From NCBI GenBank assembly GCA_905221615.1, contig CAJNDT010005913.1, forward strand, positions 1,054,001 to 1,118,000: DNA of 64,000 bases. The letters are read 5' to 3'. Positions 26,471 to 35,712 of the stretch are shown piece after piece. The notes under the pieces are model-generated. The model had not been told where the DNA came from. It saw only the letters and a list, made by a program, of their open reading frames with translations, and searched no databases. A program made the translations under genes and the position numbers. How positions within the stretch are numbered: position 1 is the stretch's first letter; each line of letters opens with the position of its first letter. Source of the stretch: Symbiodinium sp. CCMP2592. Its lineage: Eukaryota > Sar > Dinophyceae > Suessiales > Symbiodiniaceae.

Positions 26471-27966
26471 AGAAGGCAGTTCAATCATGTTTGATCGCGA
26501 CGGTGGTGGCGGCAGGGTCTACTTCCTACGCTGCTGATATCCCATCACATCCATCAGAACTCCAGTTCAAGGAACTCCAGTTCACGCCTCCCGAAGCTCA
26601 GGACTTCAGGTATGAACTCACCAACGGAGTGCCCGTGTTCATCGCTGAATCCAATGAGTTCCCACTCGTGACCATCAGCATGAGTTTCAAAGGCGGCGAG
26701 TACCTTGTCCCAGCTGACAAGGCCGGATTGGCGGGGTTAACCGGCGGGATGATCCGATCCGGTGGGTCTTCAACAATGGATCCAGAAGCACTCGACGAGG
26801 AGTTTGATTTCCTTGCTGCAAATGTGTCCACCTCGATCGGTGATCGCAACTCACGCGCAAGCATCAACTGCTTGACAAGCAATCTGGATTCCGCATTCGA
26901 CCTGTTCATGGACATGCTCAGGAATCCTCGATTCGATGAGTCTCGCTTTGCGATCCGCAGAGACCAGATCCTCGAATCGTTCGAATCTCGGAATGATGCC
27001 GGAGTGCAGATCGCGATCCGTGAACTCGGTTTCCTAATGTGGGGCGAGGATCACTTCGAGGGGCGCCAGCCTACTCGGGAATCCATCGAATCCATCACGA
27101 TCGATGATATGAAGGCTTTGCATGAGCAAATCTTCCACCCCGGCAATCTCATGATTGCGGTCACGGGCGATGTCGAACCCAAGGAGATCCTTGCATTCCT
27201 CGAGATCAAGCTGAGTGACTGGGAAGTCGGTCAGATCTCACCAGATATCCCAAAGCCGGCGAAGACATACGAGCCAGGCGTGTACTACTACGAGAAGGAT
27301 CAGCCTCAGGTCCAGGTGCTTATTGGGCATCGCGGTATCGAACGCGATGATCCCAACGCGATTGATGTAGAAGTGATGAATCAGATCCTCGGAGGCTCCG
27401 GATTCACAAGCCGTATCACAAATACGGTTCGTACACAGGAAGGTCTCGCATACACCGCTGGATCAACCTTTTCGAATCGTGTCGAGTATCCAGGGATGTT
27501 CTTGTCATACTTCTTCACGAAGACACCAACCACGGCACTCGCTACACGATTGGTGTTCGACGAGATCGGTAAGATCCAAACTGAGGAAGCGACTACAGAA
27601 GAGATTGAGATCATCCAGAACTCACTCATCGAGACATTCCCTCGTAACTTTGAGTCAAAGTCTGCGATGATGAATCTCTTCATCAGCGATGAACGGACTG
27701 GGCGTCCAGCGGATTACTGGAAGAACTACCGCGATCGAGTCCGTTCAGTCACCGCTTCAGATGTTCAAGAAGCCGCGTTGAACTATCTCAATCCTGAACA
27801 AGCCGTGATTATGGTGGTGGGGCCTGTTGACGAGATCAAAGCCGGGAACGAGGATTCGGAAGCGGATAAAAATCGTATCGCAACAATGGCAGAGTTCTTC
27901 AACGGCGAATCCACCATTCTCCCTCAGCGCGATCCAGAATCATTGAAACCAGTTGAATCTGAGTGA
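26467..27966 (+). CDS. Exported M16-family protein, non-catalytic subunit
   Basis: A 499-residue M16 protein with a signal peptide (CLIATVVAAGSTSYA-AD). In the place where its partner has HFLEH it reads GLAGLTGGMIRSGG, so the zinc ligands are missing, as in the inactive half of heterodimeric M16 enzymes. The R/Y region typical of such halves is visible at GGSGFTSRITNTVRTQEGLAY (about residues 308-330). The ATG overlaps the upstream stop by 4 bases (26467-26470), fitting equimolar synthesis. An intrinsic terminator follows. Confidence 0.9.
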   Translation: MKKAVQSCLIATVVAAGSTSYAADIPSHPSELQFKELQFTPPEAQDFRYELTNGVPVFIAESNEFPLVTISMSFKGGEYLVPADKAGLAGLTGGMIRSGGSSTMDPEALDEEFDFLAANVSTSIGDRNSRASINCLTSNLDSAFDLFMDMLRNPRFDESRFAIRRDQILESFESRNDAGVQIAIRELGFLMWGEDHFEGRQPTRESIESITIDDMKALHEQIFHPGNLMIAVTGDVEPKEILAFLEIKLSDWEVGQISPDIPKPAKTYEPGVYYYEKDQPQVQVLIGHRGIERDDPNAIDVEVMNQILGGSGFTSRITNTVRTQEGLAYTAGSTFSNRVEYPGMFLSYFFTKTPTTALATRLVFDEIGKIQTEEATTEEIEIIQNSLIETFPRNFESKSAMMNLFISDERTGRPADYWKNYRDRVRSVTASDVQEAALNYLNPEQAVIMVVGPVDEIKAGNEDSEADKNRIATMAEFFNGESTILPQRDPESLKPVESE

Positions 27967-28005
27967 AATTCTGAACCATAGTTCAATCTGATCTGGTATA
28001 TTCAT

Positions 28006-28038
28006 GGACCCAGCCGTGCTTTCGGCTGGGTCCTTTTT
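28006..28038 (+). terminator. Intrinsic terminator of the M16 operon
   Basis: A perfect 11-bp stem: GGACCCAGCCG (28006-28016), loop TGCTTT, CGGCTGGGTCC (28023-28033), followed by TTTTT. Confidence 0.9.
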
Positions 28039-28076
28039 GATAACCCCATGCGGAACACAGACTTGGAGGATCAGCT

Positions 28077-31000
28077 GTGAACACTCGGACAATGTTGGTA
28101 GGCTTGCTTGCAGGACTCGCAAGCGGTGTAGCTTCTGGAAATGCGGGAGATCCGACTCCAGGACTCATTCAGTACCCATCGCTGTCACCAGATGGACGCA
28201 CGATTGTGTTCTCAGCAGCAGGGGACCTCTGGTCAGTTCATCGCGATGGGGGTGTCGCTAATCGCCTCACGGCCCATCCGGCGATTGAGGGGCGATCATT
28301 CTTCGATGCACAAGGCGATCGGATCGCGTTTGAATCTAATAGAGGCGGCGTCGCCAATGTCTATATCGCAGACATAACCGGGAATGGCTCTGATCTCGTG
28401 ATGAACAATCTGGATCGAGTCAGCACCTCAGATCGGACCCAATGGCTTGGGGGGTTTAGTCCAGATGGGAACTCTGTGTACTTCTCTGCCTATCTGTATC
28501 CAGAGATATATCGCCAACCCAGAATGTACGAAGCGCCGCTTGATGGCGGCCCGATCCAGGACCTGACCGGAGCATTTGGTCGTGCGCCGACGCCGAGTCT
28601 GAACGATGACTCTATTTACTTTATGCGAGGATACTACTACCCCCACAGAGTCGCGTACCGCGGGTCGGGGAATCTCGACCTCTGGAACTACTCCCCGAGC
28701 ACGGGTGAGTTCGAACAGGTGACTGGCTTCGACGGCAACGATATGGATCCGTGCCCGCTCCCGGATGGATCGTTGCTGTACCTCTCATCTGAAAGTGGAC
28801 AGTACAATGTTTTCAGGATGGAATCCGGGAAGTTTGATCCCAAAGGGCGTCGTCCAGGGAAGAAGCTAACCAACTTTGAACCGAGCGAGGATCAGCACAG
28901 CATCATGGCTGGTGTGCGCGATCTCTGTGTATCCAGAGATGGTTCAGTTGCCGCTTTCGTAGTTGAAAACACGATGTACACGCTCGATCTAAACGACAGG
29001 AACGCGGAACCAGTCCCAGTCCATGTTCTCATGGGATCGGATTCTAATCAGGACGAGACCAAGCCAATCGATGCATCACGCAATGTGAGCGAAGCCGCGA
29101 TACATCCATCCGGAGATGCTGTGGTTGTAGTTGCTCGCAATGAGTTGTTCGTCCGCTCAACAAAGGACGAGCATCTGAGCAGACGAATCACGGATACCCC
29201 AGTCCGAGAGAGAGACATCGTCTGGTCACCCGACGGCGAGGTGCTGTACTTCACGGCTGATGACGACTCACTGGGTTCTATCTATGCGGTGCGTGTCTCT
29301 CTGAGCACTGAAGATCTGAAACCAGAGGAACCAGAGGATTCCGATGAGAGCGACACTGAAGAAGCAAAGGGAGAAGGCACAGAAAGTAAGCCTGCTGCAG
29401 AGTCGGTAGAGTCAGAACCAACTGAAGAGACCACGAACAGCGAATCTGATGAAGAGGCTGAGGAACCCGAAGCAGAGCAGATTGACCACGGCGCCCGTTG
29501 GGCTGGCGCGTTGCGATTTGAGATCATTCCAGTTGTTCAGAATGCGAAACTGGCTTATGGAGCAACTCCATCTCCAGACGGAAAGAAGTTGATCTTCAAG
29601 CAATCTCGCGGCGACGTGATGCTCATGGATCTAGAAACAGGTGTTGCCCGGGTCCTTTTTGAATCGTGGTCAGATCCCGAGGTACAGTGGGCTGCAGATT
29701 CCGTGCATGTGGTCTATTCAGACACCGATCTGAACTTCAACTCTGACATCTTTGTGCTTGACACACGATTAAAGGATGATGGTTCTGCACACGAGCCGGT
29801 GAACCTTACCAAACATCCCGATATCGATCACTCCGCGCAGCTCTCTTCGGATGGGAAAGTCCTCACCTTCCTCTCAGATCGAGCAGGGAACAACTGGGAG
29901 TGGGATGTCTATGCGATCAATCTGGATCGCGATCTTGACGGGATGAGACGCTACGAGTTGGATGCGTATTACTCGGATGCAGTTGATGCCGCGAAAAAAA
30001 GAGAACCACTGAATCCTGACGAGCCTGTTGAGATCGAGCCGTTCGAGTTCGATGCTGATGACGCGTACCTACGTGTGCGTCGATTGACCTCAACCCCAGA
30101 ATCAGAAAACAATCTCGTCATGGCACCTGCTGGCAATCGTATCGCATTCACCGTGGGTGGATCATTCGTTTCTATTGATCAATACGGAAAGGAACGCAAG
30201 ACGATCAAGTCCAGCAATGTCTCCGACCCACGAGTATCACTTGATGGGAAGACTGTGTCATTTGTAAGTGGAGGACAAGCAAATCGCGCGGGGATGACCG
30301 GAGGCGACTCCACGACATTGAGTGTGGATGCGGATCTTGTAGTTGACACAAGGGCGGAGCGCGATCAGAAGTTCCGCGAAGCCGCAGGCCGGTTCGGGTT
30401 GACTTTTTACCACCCAACACTCAAAGGCTTAAACTGGGACAAGATGACTCAGCGTTACCATGATCTGGTCATGCAGACTCGCACGAATCAGGCATTCCAG
30501 CGTGTGATGAATCTCATGTTCGGAGAACTGGATGGATCTCACACCGGAATTTGGGGTGGGGATGGTTTCAGCGCTAAGTCACCAAACAACGGTTATCTTG
30601 GGATTGATGCTACACCTGTCCCACACGGTCATCGAGTTGATCGGATTTACAAGGGTGGTGCTGTTGATCTCATGGACGACGGCATTCAGGTAGGCGATGT
30701 TCTTAGAGCGATAGATGACCACCCACTAGCCGGCCAAGACCTCCACGGTACTCTTGCTGGTGCCAATGGCAAAGAAGTGCTGGTCGAGTACCAGAGAGCA
30801 AATGATGAGACCAAAGAGATGGATACGCTCTACGGCATGGTGACTCCAAAGAGCTATGGATCAAACTCAGTCATCCGCTACTCACAAGAGGTCCTGGATC
30901 GTCAACAGGAGGTCAACCAACTCTCCGATGGCAAGCTCGGATATCTCCATATCCGTTCGATGGGTGCCGCTTCTGTTCGAGACTTTGAGCGAGACTTATT

Positions 31001-31511
31001 CGCAGCCGCAGATGGTAAAGAAGGACTCATCATCGATGTCCGAGACAACGGTGGGGGATGGACTACAGATATCCTCCTAGCATCACTCACGGCTCCGACA
31101 CATGCGTACACCATTCCTCGTGGAGCGAATCCCGATGATGTTGAGCCGGATTCATACCCACGCGATCGTCGGTTGATCTACGCGTACTCTCGTCCGGTTG
31201 TTGTGCTGATCAATGAAAACTCATTCTCGAATGCAGAGATCTTCGCACACTCGATCCGGACAGCAAAGCGTGGGCGACTGGTCGGTGTGCCAACATTCGG
31301 AGGTGTCATTTCTACCGGTTCGTTCAGCTTGATCGACGGCACAACCGTACGGCGTCCGTTCCGCGGCTGGTACCTCCCAGATGGCACCGACATGGAGAAC
31401 AACGGCGCTGAGCCGGATGTATTTGTCAAGCAAACACCCACCGACGAGGCGGCTGGCAAAGATCCACAACTCGAAGCAGCGGTAAAGGACCTGCTCAAAA
31501 CCATTCGTTGA
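28077..31511 (+). CDS. Exported tricorn-protease homologue (S41)
   Basis: A 1144-residue protein, GTG start at 28077 with GGAGG a few bases before it. A signal-like N-terminus (MLVGLLAGLASGVASG) is followed by WD40-like/tricorn beta-propeller blades (YPSLSPDGRTIVFSAAGDLW and similar), an acidic Glu/Ser-rich linker at about 412-470, a second propeller, a core domain, a PDZ domain (about 860-935, GYLGIDATPVPHGHRV, GDVLRAIDD) and an S41 peptidase domain with GKLGYLHIRSMG, IIDVRDNGGG and VVLINENSFSNAEIF, whose first Ser after NEN is the likely nucleophile. Tricorn degrades peptides from upstream proteases; exported bacterial homologues are common in planctomycetes. It follows the M16 pair and converges with a second tricorn-like gene. 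Confidence 0.9.
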   Translation: MNTRTMLVGLLAGLASGVASGNAGDPTPGLIQYPSLSPDGRTIVFSAAGDLWSVHRDGGVANRLTAHPAIEGRSFFDAQGDRIAFESNRGGVANVYIADITGNGSDLVMNNLDRVSTSDRTQWLGGFSPDGNSVYFSAYLYPEIYRQPRMYEAPLDGGPIQDLTGAFGRAPTPSLNDDSIYFMRGYYYPHRVAYRGSGNLDLWNYSPSTGEFEQVTGFDGNDMDPCPLPDGSLLYLSSESGQYNVFRMESGKFDPKGRRPGKKLTNFEPSEDQHSIMAGVRDLCVSRDGSVAAFVVENTMYTLDLNDRNAEPVPVHVLMGSDSNQDETKPIDASRNVSEAAIHPSGDAVVVVARNELFVRSTKDEHLSRRITDTPVRERDIVWSPDGEVLYFTADDDSLGSIYAVRVSLSTEDLKPEEPEDSDESDTEEAKGEGTESKPAAESVESEPTEETTNSESDEEAEEPEAEQIDHGARWAGALRFEIIPVVQNAKLAYGATPSPDGKKLIFKQSRGDVMLMDLETGVARVLFESWSDPEVQWAADSVHVVYSDTDLNFNSDIFVLDTRLKDDGSAHEPVNLTKHPDIDHSAQLSSDGKVLTFLSDRAGNNWEWDVYAINLDRDLDGMRRYELDAYYSDAVDAAKKREPLNPDEPVEIEPFEFDADDAYLRVRRLTSTPESENNLVMAPAGNRIAFTVGGSFVSIDQYGKERKTIKSSNVSDPRVSLDGKTVSFVSGGQANRAGMTGGDSTTLSVDADLVVDTRAERDQKFREAAGRFGLTFYHPTLKGLNWDKMTQRYHDLVMQTRTNQAFQRVMNLMFGELDGSHTGIWGGDGFSAKSPNNGYLGIDATPVPHGHRVDRIYKGGAVDLMDDGIQVGDVLRAIDDHPLAGQDLHGTLAGANGKEVLVEYQRANDETKEMDTLYGMVTPKSYGSNSVIRYSQEVLDRQQEVNQLSDGKLGYLHIRSMGAASVRDFERDLFAAADGKEGLIIDVRDNGGGWTTDILLASLTAPTHAYTIPRGANPDDVEPDSYPRDRRLIYAYSRPVVVLINENSFSNAEIFAHSIRTAKRGRLVGVPTFGGVISTGSFSLIDGTTVRRPFRGWYLPDGTDMENNGAEPDVFVKQTPTDEAAGKDPQLEAAVKDLLKTIR

Positions 31512-31520
31512 GTTGATAAT

Positions 31521-31557
31521 AAAAAGCCCCGCGATTCGAAATCGCGGGGCATTCTTT
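31521..31557. terminator. Bidirectional terminator between convergent tricorn-like genes
   Basis: GCCCCGCGATT (31526-31536), loop CGA, AATCGCGGGGC (31540-31550): perfect 11-bp stem with AAAAA before and ATTCTTTT after, so it can stop transcripts from both sides. Confidence 0.88.
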
Positions 31558-31574
31558 TGAGTTGTACATCCGAG

Positions 31575-34500
31575 TTACTTATCTTCCTCAGTGATTCCCA
31601 CGCCTGTACGGACTGGGTCTGCTGGTTTCTTCGGCGGGTTGTAACCTGTGATCTGAATCTCATCGAGTAGGTGTTCGATCGCGACATCAAGCTGAGGGTC
31701 ACGGCCGTCCTGCATCTTCGAGGGATCAGCGACCACTTCGATATCAGGATCAACACCGTGTCCTTCAATACCCCAGGTCCCATCGGTTTCATAGAATCCG
31801 AAGTTCGGTACCGCGGTGTATCCGCCATCGATCAATCCAGGGACTCCTGAGATCCCGACGAGTCCGCCCCAGGTTCTGGTACCGATCAGCTTGCCAAGGT
31901 TGTTGTGCTTGAAGAGCCATGGGAACATGTCACCACCTGAACCGGCGTTTCCATTGATCAACATCGCCTTTGGTCCTTGATGTGAATCGTACGGCCATGG
32001 CCAATCCTTGCCGTCACGACGCGCCCAGTAGTTGGTGCGAGGACGATTCAGCAGCTCGATGAAGCGGGTTGGGATCTGACCACCACCATTCCAGCGCTCG
32101 TCGATCAGGAGCGCTTCCTTCCCGGCTTGGCCGTAGAACTGTCGGAAGAGCTCGTTCTGACCTTGCACACCAGTATTCGGGACATAGATGTACCCGATCT
32201 TACCATCGGACGCTTCTTCTACATACCGACGGTTGTCTTCGATCCAATCGCGATAACGGAGATTGGTTTCTGATCCCATTGGTACGACTGTGACAGTACG
32301 TTCGTTAGAAACTTCGTTCCCATCTTCGTCTGTATCAGCTGAGACGAGAGTGAGATTTGTTTCGAGTCCTGCGAGACCGATGAACGATGCCCAAGGATCC
32401 ATTGATGTATCGACCGCGACTCCATTCACATGTGTGATAATGTCGCCTTCGTTCACATCAAGTCCGTGAGCATTGAGGGGATTGCGTGCGTCCGAATCCC
32501 ATGCGGCTCCTTCGTAAATCGTATCAATTCGGAATCCAGTGTATTTTTCATCCGCGATCGAAACATCTGCGACGGAGTAATCAGCGCCGAGCATACCAAC
32601 ATTGGTGTATGGCTGACCGTCGGTGTCACCACCGTAGTAGTACGCGTGACCGACATTGAGCTCGCCAATCATCTGACCGATGATGTAACTGACATCTTCA
32701 CGAGAGACCGCATCATCGACCAATGGGAGGTAGTGATCGAGCACAGCATCCCAATCGACGCCGTGCATGTTCTCGACATAGAAGAAGTCACGATGACGGC
32801 GCCATGCGTCGATGACGAGTTGACGCCATTCTTCTTTGAGATCAACAGTCTTCATCAATCGAGCCGCGATTGGCTTGACAGATTGTCCCGCTGACGCATC
32901 TGCGAAACCCCATCCTGATGGACTTCCGGCGATAATTTTTTTACCGTCACCTGAGATTGCGTAACCGAAACAGACCGGGAGCACAGTTTTCTCAGATGGC
33001 TCGTCGGCGTTGATGTCATAGAGTTTGAGGGATGGTGCATCACCCGATGTGCGGATGTAGAGCAGGTTACCCTTGTCATTGGAACCGAGTGCCGCGAAGT
33101 TTCCTGATGGAACACTCAACTCAAATCCACGACGCTCGAAATCCTCGAAATCAATCTCGACCGATTCAGCGGCTTCGGAATCCGAGTCCGCGATCTCAGA
33201 GAGTTCTTCCTCAGAAATCTCGCTGCTTGTACGGCTCGCGACCCAAGTACCAGAGAATCCCAGTTCTTTGAGTTCCCAGGTACCTGTGATTTCATCGCCG
33301 TTGACAGTACCACGCTGGATCATGGTCATGCCCATCTCTGCAGACTCGGAGTAGAACTCCATGGAGTCTTCGTCGAAGGTCACAAGATCACCGAGGTCAT
33401 CGGTCTCGCCTTGTGCCTCAGATTGCCCCATGATGTTACCCTCGTCATCGACGACGATGGTCAGGGTAAAGCCAATCTCATCGATCGGTGATCCAACAGC
33501 GGAGAGTCCCTTGACGGTGCCTTCCCATTTACCCCACAGTGGATGTTCAGTGTTGTATCCTTCGAGATATGCTGGGGTTTCTTCTTCAGCGTCGCTACCT
33601 TCGGCATTATCTTCGTCGGATTCTGCTTCTTCAGCAGTCTCTTCTGAATCTGCTTCATCTTCTTCCCAAGTCTCCTCATCGGATTCATGGAGTTGTTTGT
33701 TTTCAACTTCATCATTCAGGGGGACGGCGATGATCCTGCCGGTTTCTGCGTAAATGAATGTCGAACCGATATCCTCGTACTGCGGTGCTGAGAAGTTTCG
33801 GTTCGAGGTGTAGTACAGATAATCACCTTTGGATGAGAAGCATGGGTTCGAATCAGCGAAGAATCCTGATGTGACCTGATGCTTCTCTCCGGTTTCGGTG
33901 TTGTAGATCCAAATCGAGGTCATCAACGAATCATCGGATCCCTTTTCGTACGCGATCCACTTCGAGTCATGCGACCAAGAGGGGTTTGGCTGGTTTGCCC
34001 ATGGGTCTTTGTCTACCTTGGTCATCTCGCCGGAATCGACATCGACAAGTGACATTGTGCCGGTCTTATCAACGACAAGGATGGTTTCTGAATCTGGTGA
34101 CCATACAGCATTCATCCAGTAGGTCTTGTTGCCTTTGGTGAGCTGCTTGGTTTCTCCTTTTCCATCGGATTGAGTGATGTACAACTCGTACTCACCATTC
34201 TCATCAGAGAAGTAAGAAATCCAGCGTCCATCCGGACTCCAAGCGGGCGTGCGCTCCGCGGATCCTGAGGTATCTGTGATCTGACGGACAGGACCGTTTT
34301 CTTCTGGCACAGTGAAGATGTCGCCTCGTGCTTCTACTACGGCACGCTTACCTGTCGATGAAATATTCCCCCCGGCAAGTTGTGCGAACGCATTGACGCG
34401 CTTTGGACGGAGTGTTTCTCGAGCGCCAGGGATCTGAATATCAACGGCTTTGGACTTGCCGTTACGAAGATCAAGGAGTTGGATCTCAGATCCAAGCTGA

Positions 34501-35330
34501 AACACGATCTCACCTTTACCAGAGGACCCAGGTCCCATGGATGCGAAGCTGACATCGTTGTCTTCAAACTCAGTGACTTGCTCCAGACGCTCACGCTTGG
34601 TGTCGTAGCTCCAGATATTGAGTCGTCCTTCGTCACCATTGTCTGAGACGAAGTACACCTTGTCTCCATTCCACATTGGCGTGGTGTCGGTCCCGATCCA
34701 ATCAGTGATCTTCTTGGATTCAAAGGTCTTCAGATTGAAGAGCCAGATATCTGTCGCCAGACCACCGGTGTAGCGTTTCCATGTGCGGAAGTCGCGAGAA
34801 TCAGTGTTGTACGCGAGCCATTCACCAGAATCATCGATTGCACCGACAGCACCATACGGCACTGGAAGCTTCTCCGGCATCCCACCCTCTGGACTCACAG
34901 TGAACAAGTTCTGCTGTGCTGGATTCCCGGCCATCGCGTTGTACGAGAAGAGCAAGTCGCCCGTATTCGTCCAGTCGTTTAGGCGCTCGTTCCCTGGATG
35001 GTGCGTAACGCGGTGGGGGACACTCCCGTTTACTGAGACGGTGTAGAGGTCTCGGTCGCCGTCGTAGTTTCCGATGAACGCAACTTCGGTCCCATCTGCA
35101 TTGAACTTTGGAAATGTTTCCTGCCCTGGAGGGCTCGCGAGCGGGCGTGCAACGCCGCCTTTCTTATCGACGACCCAAATGTCGTTTGCATAGACGAAAA
35201 CGATTTCTGATTTGGACACATCTGGGAATCGGAACATCCCAGAGTTTGGTGCGTTATCCTGAGCAAGCGTGCTCGCCGAGATCATGATCGGCAGCCCACT
35301 CGCAACGGCGAGTACAGTGGTCTTTTTCAT
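31575..35330 (-). CDS. Exported tricorn-protease homologue (S41) with inserted domain
   Basis: A 1251-residue protein from ATG 35330 (the open frame runs to 35381; MKKTTVLAVASGLPIMISASTLA is an evident signal peptide). Tricorn propeller repeats (FRFPDVSKSEIVFVYANDIW, PAWSPDGRWISYFSDENG) are followed by an acidic linker, then at about residues 575-700 by a segment absent from its neighbour (PLWGKWEGTVKGL, GFTLTIVVDDEGNI, GTVNGDEITGTWEL), resembling a small beta-barrel. The rest is core, PDZ and S41 domains; MLINGNAGSGGDMFPWLF carries the nucleophilic Ser. Product likely acts outside the cytoplasm on peptides. It is convergent with, and only partly alike, the tricorn homologue at 28077. Confidence 0.9.
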   Translation of the reverse strand: MKKTTVLAVASGLPIMISASTLAQDNAPNSGMFRFPDVSKSEIVFVYANDIWVVDKKGGVARPLASPPGQETFPKFNADGTEVAFIGNYDGDRDLYTVSVNGSVPHRVTHHPGNERLNDWTNTGDLLFSYNAMAGNPAQQNLFTVSPEGGMPEKLPVPYGAVGAIDDSGEWLAYNTDSRDFRTWKRYTGGLATDIWLFNLKTFESKKITDWIGTDTTPMWNGDKVYFVSDNGDEGRLNIWSYDTKRERLEQVTEFEDNDVSFASMGPGSSGKGEIVFQLGSEIQLLDLRNGKSKAVDIQIPGARETLRPKRVNAFAQLAGGNISSTGKRAVVEARGDIFTVPEENGPVRQITDTSGSAERTPAWSPDGRWISYFSDENGEYELYITQSDGKGETKQLTKGNKTYWMNAVWSPDSETILVVDKTGTMSLVDVDSGEMTKVDKDPWANQPNPSWSHDSKWIAYEKGSDDSLMTSIWIYNTETGEKHQVTSGFFADSNPCFSSKGDYLYYTSNRNFSAPQYEDIGSTFIYAETGRIIAVPLNDEVENKQLHESDEETWEEDEADSEETAEEAESDEDNAEGSDAEEETPAYLEGYNTEHPLWGKWEGTVKGLSAVGSPIDEIGFTLTIVVDDEGNIMGQSEAQGETDDLGDLVTFDEDSMEFYSESAEMGMTMIQRGTVNGDEITGTWELKELGFSGTWVASRTSSEISEEELSEIADSDSEAAESVEIDFEDFERRGFELSVPSGNFAALGSNDKGNLLYIRTSGDAPSLKLYDINADEPSEKTVLPVCFGYAISGDGKKIIAGSPSGWGFADASAGQSVKPIAARLMKTVDLKEEWRQLVIDAWRRHRDFFYVENMHGVDWDAVLDHYLPLVDDAVSREDVSYIIGQMIGELNVGHAYYYGGDTDGQPYTNVGMLGADYSVADVSIADEKYTGFRIDTIYEGAAWDSDARNPLNAHGLDVNEGDIITHVNGVAVDTSMDPWASFIGLAGLETNLTLVSADTDEDGNEVSNERTVTVVPMGSETNLRYRDWIEDNRRYVEEASDGKIGYIYVPNTGVQGQNELFRQFYGQAGKEALLIDERWNGGGQIPTRFIELLNRPRTNYWARRDGKDWPWPYDSHQGPKAMLINGNAGSGGDMFPWLFKHNNLGKLIGTRTWGGLVGISGVPGLIDGGYTAVPNFGFYETDGTWGIEGHGVDPDIEVVADPSKMQDGRDPQLDVAIEHLLDEIQITGYNPPKKPADPVRTGVGITEEDK

Positions 35331-35471
35331 GGTTCCCCATCTCTGATTGAGAAAGTGATTCTGAGCATCGAGGCGACACACCCCGATGGTGAGTTGTATG
35401 GTATTTCATTGACCAAGTTTCACGATCAGAGGCCCAAAAGAGCGTTTTGAGCCACAGATTTTGACGCGATC

Positions 35472-35500
35472 TTGACTTTTTCGAATAAGAGGCAATGATT
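35472..35500 (+). promoter_or_regulatory. Candidate sigma-70 promoter of the initiator tRNA
   Basis: TTGACT at 35472-35477 and ATGATT at 35495-35500 with a 17-base spacer, ending 11 bases before the tRNA. The -35 box is good and the -10 box poor. Confidence 0.4.
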
Positions 35501-35511
35501 CCCTTCCTGAT

Positions 35512-35515
35512 TGCG

Positions 35516-35560
<45 letters not shown>

Positions 35561-35585
35561 GTTGGTTCAAATCCAGCCCCCGCTA
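35512..35585 (+). tRNA. Initiator tRNA-Met (anticodon CAT)
   Basis: A 74-base cloverleaf: acceptor TGCGGGG/CCCCGCT, D arm GAGC/GCTC, anticodon loop CTCATAA, T arm GTTGG/CCAGC with TTCAAAT. Three consecutive G-C pairs (GGG/CCC) close the anticodon stem, and the first acceptor pair is a mismatch (T1 opposite T72); both are hallmarks of bacterial initiator tRNA, although C1-A72 is the usual mismatch. CCA is not encoded. Confidence 0.95.
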
Positions 35586-35712
35586 TTTCTCAGAGATTCC
35601 GTTAAACACTGTGGTTTTGGTCGCAGTGTTTTTATTTACCCCTTAACAATTCAATCATTTGGATGTTGGTAGTGTTCCAATCTGTGCTGCATAGCGCTGA
35701 CAAGGACTGCCC

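Noticed and set aside
26467-27966. M16 gene without zinc motif, considered as pseudogene
   Set aside because: Paired M16 systems normally have one inactive half; frame, signal peptide and coupling to the active subunit are intact.
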